Source: Rhodocytophaga aerolata (GTDB lineage: Bacteria; Bacteroidota; Bacteroidia; Cytophagales; 172606-1). From it: 64,000 nucleotides of DNA. The stretch lies in assembly GCF_030503435.1 (NCBI RefSeq), contig NZ_JAUKPO010000003.1, positions 397,351 to 461,350 on the forward strand, given 5' to 3'. A program made the translations under genes and the position numbers. The stretch's first letter is position 1, and the number at the start of each line of letters is the position of its first letter. Below the pieces are notes generated by a model that ran no database searches, was not told the DNA's origin, and saw only the letters and a program-made list of their open reading frames with translations. This document shows, one piece after another, positions 61,296 through 64,000 of this stretch.

Positions 61296-61685
61296 TTACC
61301 AGTTTGCCCAAAATATACTTTTCCCTTCAATAAAGTTGTCAATAAAATTCTGCTGGAAACTCCTCTGTAATTCCTTCAAGGGAGTGATATGATCCCCTTC
61401 CAGATATTGGTATGCCTTTTTTACACTGCTCAAGTCTAAGTAAAGCTTATCATTTTGAAAGTCTTCATAAAACTTTCTTTTCATGCCCTTCCGTTGATAA
61501 CCGATTTCTTTCAAGTAGATAACCTGATGCTTTCCAAAATCATCATACTCTTTTTCCATCAAGAGATGTTTATATTGCTGTAAATATTCTGGATATATAC
61601 TCAATTCTTCCAAAGTAAAATAGTCTAGTATCTCTGTCTCCGAAGTTTTAAGAGTGGGAACGACATGGCTTAAATCTAATCCCAT
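61296..61685 (-). CDS. Hypothetical cassette-like protein (129 aa)
   Basis: A soluble protein with conserved-looking start MGLDLSHVVPTLK and aromatic, acidic body (YFTLEELSIYPEYL; GYQRKGMKRKFYEDF). No named domain is known to me. It sits between repeats D and E. Its type is often found singly in accessory regions. Confidence 0.55.
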   Translation of the reverse strand: MGLDLSHVVPTLKTSETEILDYFTLEELSIYPEYLQQYKHLLMEKEYDDFGKHQVIYLKEIGYQRKGMKRKFYEDFQNDKLYLDLSSVKKAYQYLEGDHITPLKELQRSFQQNFIDNFIEGKSIFWANW

Positions 61686-61719
61686 AGCTATTTAATTTAT
61701 TGTCACTTCTTTTACTTGT

Positions 61720-61811
61720 GTCTAATGGTACAAAAACCTTCGCAAACCCGTCCTGCTGCGGTGGAGCTATGTGGTGGGGCAAAGCGGGTTGTCGTAGGTT
61801 TGGTGTTAGGC
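61720..61811 (-). repeat. attC-like intergenic repeat E
   Basis: The clearest element (92 bp). On the minus strand GCCTAAC (61811-61805) starts 7 nt after the TPR lipoprotein stop, and ATTAGAC (61726-61720) ends it. A 17-bp imperfect stem pairs 61734-61750 with 61785-61801 (14 of 17 positions). TTACTTGTGTCTAA (61712-61725) matches TTACTTGTGCCTAA of repeat F at 13 of 14 bases. Confidence 0.6.
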
Positions 61812-61818
61812 ACAGGTT

Positions 61819-62754
61819 TTATTCCTTTCCTGTACAATATTTTTCAATATATTCTGATGTGACATTTCCTGATAGTTGACGTGCCTTCAACCAATCTTTA
61901 CAGGCTTTATCTGTATCATGGTTTTTGAAATAAAAATCACCTCTTGTGTTATAATAAAGGATTTTTGCAAAATTTATGTCAAACTCTCTGTTGAACTTTG
62001 CGATCTGTCTTTGATTAATTCCAAACTGCCGATCACTTTGACTTTCTTCTTTGTTCTCCGTATCCTCCCTGTGGGGCTCTTCCATCAAATCAATTAGCTG
62101 AGTCATATTCTGGATAGCTTGTTGATGCATATCCAACTGATCATAGGCAATAGCTTTACGATACAATAAGTTGTGTTGCGCACTCATATATTGCCCTGCC
62201 GAATCATAGCTTTGAATAGCTTGCATAGGCTGTCCCAGCTTTTCCAACATTCTTCCTTTTGTCTCATAGTACTCACCGACATATTTATCATGGCTAATGG
62301 CTTTGTCCACTTGGTTTACCGCTTGTGCGTATTGTTTTTCCTTTCGCAAAATGAGTGCTTGTAAATAATAGACAAAGCCTGAGTTGGGGTGCTGCTGTGA
62401 TAATTTAGTTAATTCTCCTGTAAAGTTTTTGGCATTGTTGCGGCCACTTAAAATAATTTCTGCTAAATCACTACAAATAATGTTTGCATAATCAGGCTGC
62501 TGTTTTATTTGTGTTAGCACATAATTATATCTTTTGATAGTATCTGTCTGATGAACTAACTGTGCTAATTTAAGTCCCTCTTCATTATAAGATTTGATGA
62601 GAAGAGAGTCTTTCACTTCAAGCTTGGGCAAAAGAAACGTATAGGTTTGTAAGGCATCTTGTATAATGCCTAAACTTCTTTCTTCTCTTCTTGTAAGAGA
62701 ATTCTTTTGACAGGAAGTAATCAACAATAAAACAATTAATAATAGATTTTTCAT
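61819..62754 (-). CDS. TPR lipoprotein (311 aa)
   Basis: The signal peptide ends in lipobox LITSC. The mature protein contains TPR-type helix pairs near residues 128-235 (FVYYLQALILRKEKQYAQAV; YYETKGRMLEKLGQPMQAIQ; LLYRKAIAYDQLDMHQQAIQ), preceded by helical sequence. TPR proteins mediate protein-protein contacts at the membrane. It is the largest ORF of the cassette-like series and lies between repeats E and F, with a GTTAGGC box 10 nt before its start. Confidence 0.75.
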   Translation of the reverse strand: MKNLLLIVLLLITSCQKNSLTRREERSLGIIQDALQTYTFLLPKLEVKDSLLIKSYNEEGLKLAQLVHQTDTIKRYNYVLTQIKQQPDYANIICSDLAEIILSGRNNAKNFTGELTKLSQQHPNSGFVYYLQALILRKEKQYAQAVNQVDKAISHDKYVGEYYETKGRMLEKLGQPMQAIQSYDSAGQYMSAQHNLLYRKAIAYDQLDMHQQAIQNMTQLIDLMEEPHREDTENKEESQSDRQFGINQRQIAKFNREFDINFAKILYYNTRGDFYFKNHDTDKACKDWLKARQLSGNVTSEYIEKYCTGKE

Positions 62755-62764
62755 TCTTACTTGT

Positions 62765-62924
62765 GCCTAACAAGTGGATAAACGCAACTTCTACAAGCTA
62801 TTGCGTTTATCCGCCCATATAAAGAAATATACGCTATCGATACAGGAAGTAACCATTGGTTTTAAAAGTAGATTTATTTTATGACTTCCTAGGAGGGCTT
62901 TGTGATTTGGTAGCGTAGTTATCG
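62765..62924 (-). repeat. attC-like intergenic repeat F (long)
   Basis: On the minus strand CGATAAC (62924-62918) lies 31 nt after the stop of the 139-aa gene, and GTTAGGC (62771-62765) 10 nt before the TPR gene start. Near that end a perfect 12-bp hairpin GGATAAACGCAA (62776-62787 with 62801-62812) has a 13-nt loop. Confidence 0.55.
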
Positions 62925-62955
62925 TTTCAAGGGTGTGTCTGGCTGGCTTTCCTTT

Positions 62956-63375
62956 TTATTGTTTTGTTAGCCAAGATTCTCCTTCCACTTCCCATGTTAA
63001 TGTGACGTTTTCAGCTTTAATCTGCCATTCACTCCACTGGGAGTTCTTATTCATTCCCGAAAGCTGATAACATCCTTCTTCCGTTATAGCTGTCTCTACA
63101 ATATCCTGAAGGAAATCATTTTGTTGAGGTGTCTTTAGCACTGCCCATTCCTTCTTTTCATCTTGATACACCTGTACAATTAATGCTTCTACCCCTAAGA
63201 AGCGTAACTGACATTCTTTAGCACATATTACTTTTCCGCATGCATTCTGATTATGGTCACTATTAATATGGGCAAAACCTAATTCAAAGGTGATCTTATC
63301 AGCACTGATGAGAGTATCTTTCACGGGGGAGTCGTGGAAATATAAGTTCTCAAATTCTCCTTTGACTGCTTTCAT
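62956..63375 (-). CDS. Hypothetical cassette-like protein (139 aa)
   Basis: A soluble, beta-rich acidic protein with two Cys pairs (ACGKVICAKEC) and several Trp near the end (QWSEWQIKAENVTLTWEVEG). No family is recognised. It may be an immunity-like or small binding protein, which cannot be proven. It lies between repeats F and G. Confidence 0.5.
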   Translation of the reverse strand: MKAVKGEFENLYFHDSPVKDTLISADKITFELGFAHINSDHNQNACGKVICAKECQLRFLGVEALIVQVYQDEKKEWAVLKTPQQNDFLQDIVETAITEEGCYQLSGMNKNSQWSEWQIKAENVTLTWEVEGESWLTKQ

Positions 63376-63407
63376 TTCATGCTTTTATCTTTTTAGCTAG
63401 CTACACG

Positions 63408-63489
63408 GATCAACTGCAACTGAATACCGTTGGCTTGTGCTGAGGTAAGGCGTCGATATGCCAAGGTTATCATTTGCAGGGAGTTAGTG
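63408..63489 (-). repeat. attC-like intergenic repeat G
   Basis: On the minus strand CACTAAC (63489-63483) lies 11 nt after the stop of the 140-aa gene and GTTGATC (63414-63408) 32 nt before the next start. Arms CTGCAACTGAATACCGTTGGC (63414-63434, split across about 21 bp) and 63460-63479 pair with a few bulges and mismatches. Confidence 0.5.
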
Positions 63490-63500
63490 GCTGTAGGTTT

Positions 63501-63923
63501 TTATTTATTTGTTCTTTTTCCAATGAATCTATTTGCAGGTCCTTGTACTTGTTCCGTTTCAAGATAGAATATAGTTGCCGTTGTATTGATGATTATTGTG
63601 GCAAAACCCCTGCTATAAATGTTGCTGAATACATCTTTGAATGGAAGTATATGATCGTCAAATTCATCATAACAAGAAATTACATAACATAAATCATTGT
63701 CTATGAACCCTAGCATTTGTTGAATCTTAGTAGGGGAATCAAAATCTTTGTTTATTTTTTGCAGATAATGCATATTGACTACCGTATCCCATTTATGATT
63801 AAATCTATCAATAAACGAGGCACGTCTTTTAGGAGTACTCAGTGCAAGATAGCTTCTTTCCCTTCTTTCTTTAAGTACAAAGTTTGATACAAAATCTTTG
63901 ATTATAACCTCCTTATCAATCAT
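63501..63923 (-). CDS. Hypothetical cassette-like protein (140 aa)
   Basis: A soluble protein with a basic, helical N-terminal half (VLKERRERSYLALSTPKRRA) and an acidic/aromatic second half (DLCYVISCYDEFDDHILPF). No family is recognised. The composition recalls small immunity-type proteins. It is the rightmost gene of the cassette-like series in the window. Confidence 0.5.
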   Translation of the reverse strand: MIDKEVIIKDFVSNFVLKERRERSYLALSTPKRRASFIDRFNHKWDTVVNMHYLQKINKDFDSPTKIQQMLGFIDNDLCYVISCYDEFDDHILPFKDVFSNIYSRGFATIIINTTATIFYLETEQVQGPANRFIGKRTNK

Positions 63924-63955
63924 TTTCTTATTTTTTATAGACGCCAGTTAGACTC

Positions 63956-63979
63956 AGCTCAAGAGTCACCTCTTGAGCT
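63956..63979. repeat. Hairpin at the right edge
   Basis: A perfect 10-bp stem, AGCTCAAGAG (63956-63965) with CTCTTGAGCT (63970-63979), around TCAC. A GTTAGAC box lies next to it at 63946-63952. It may be part of one more attC-like element that runs past the window, or a terminator of an upstream gene. Confidence 0.45.
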
Positions 63980-64000
63980 GGTCCTCCAAAACCGGACTTG

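Noticed and set aside
1..64000. CRISPR arrays, rRNA genes, transposase genes
   Set aside because: Looked for and not found; the repeats present are either iteron-like or attC-like and do not have regular spacers.

Overview
The window is a piece of an AT-rich Bacteroidota chromosome, most likely from the order Cytophagales. That placement is inferred from family content: rimP-nusA-infB, GWxTD lipoprotein, GH3-like ligase, SBBP-repeat and type IX secretion (T9SS) cargo, many short lipoproteins, and promoters of the Bacteroidota form TTTG-N19/21-TAnnTTTG. No rRNA or CRISPR array is present.

Positions 1-12692 hold the integrase-proximal end of a phage-like integrated element that runs off the left edge. 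Almost all genes are on the minus strand. From the integrase at 12577 leftwards come a 278-aa unknown protein, a helix-turn-helix protein, two small coupled ORFs, a Toprim/P-loop primase-helicase, an array of eleven exact TTTTGCCCT repeats with an AT-rich core (candidate replication origin), small regulators including an excisionase-like protein, a run of unknown genes, a tail tape-measure-like protein, and a terminase small subunit. The element ends next to an ABC ATPase gene whose expected permease partner is not seen.

Positions 12693-42500 are core chromosome: dnaJ and grpE, recJ, lptB, a GH3-family protein, an amino acid permease, infB-nusA-rimP, an endonuclease/exonuclease/phosphatase-family protein, cysS, an M28 peptidase lipoprotein, rlmB with a GWxTD lipoprotein, a 2OG-Fe(II) oxygenase, a methyltransferase, an unusual SNase-like/trypsin-like fusion, 3-hydroxyanthranilate dioxygenase, dps facing a histone-H1-like gene, a TrmH-family methylase, mutS, and a tRNA-Gly/tRNA-Leu pair behind a perfect Bacteroidota promoter.

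Positions 43138-49926 carry three secreted proteins, led by a 1619-aa SBBP/PA14/Ig-like protein with a T9SS sorting tail.

Positions 50100-64000 are accessory DNA: a MepA-like (LAS) peptidase, a methyltransferase, a metallophosphatase, a VOC protein, a CPBP protease, and many small lipoproteins and membrane proteins, one of them duplicated. From 59.3 kb to the right edge, seven minus-strand ORFs are each separated by an imperfect inverted repeat. These repeats begin with an xxxAAC box 3-11 nt after most stop codons and end with a GTTRRRY-like box before the next start. That is the architecture of integron gene cassettes with attC sites (a cluster of attC sites lacking an integrase). It is the most interesting structure in the window.
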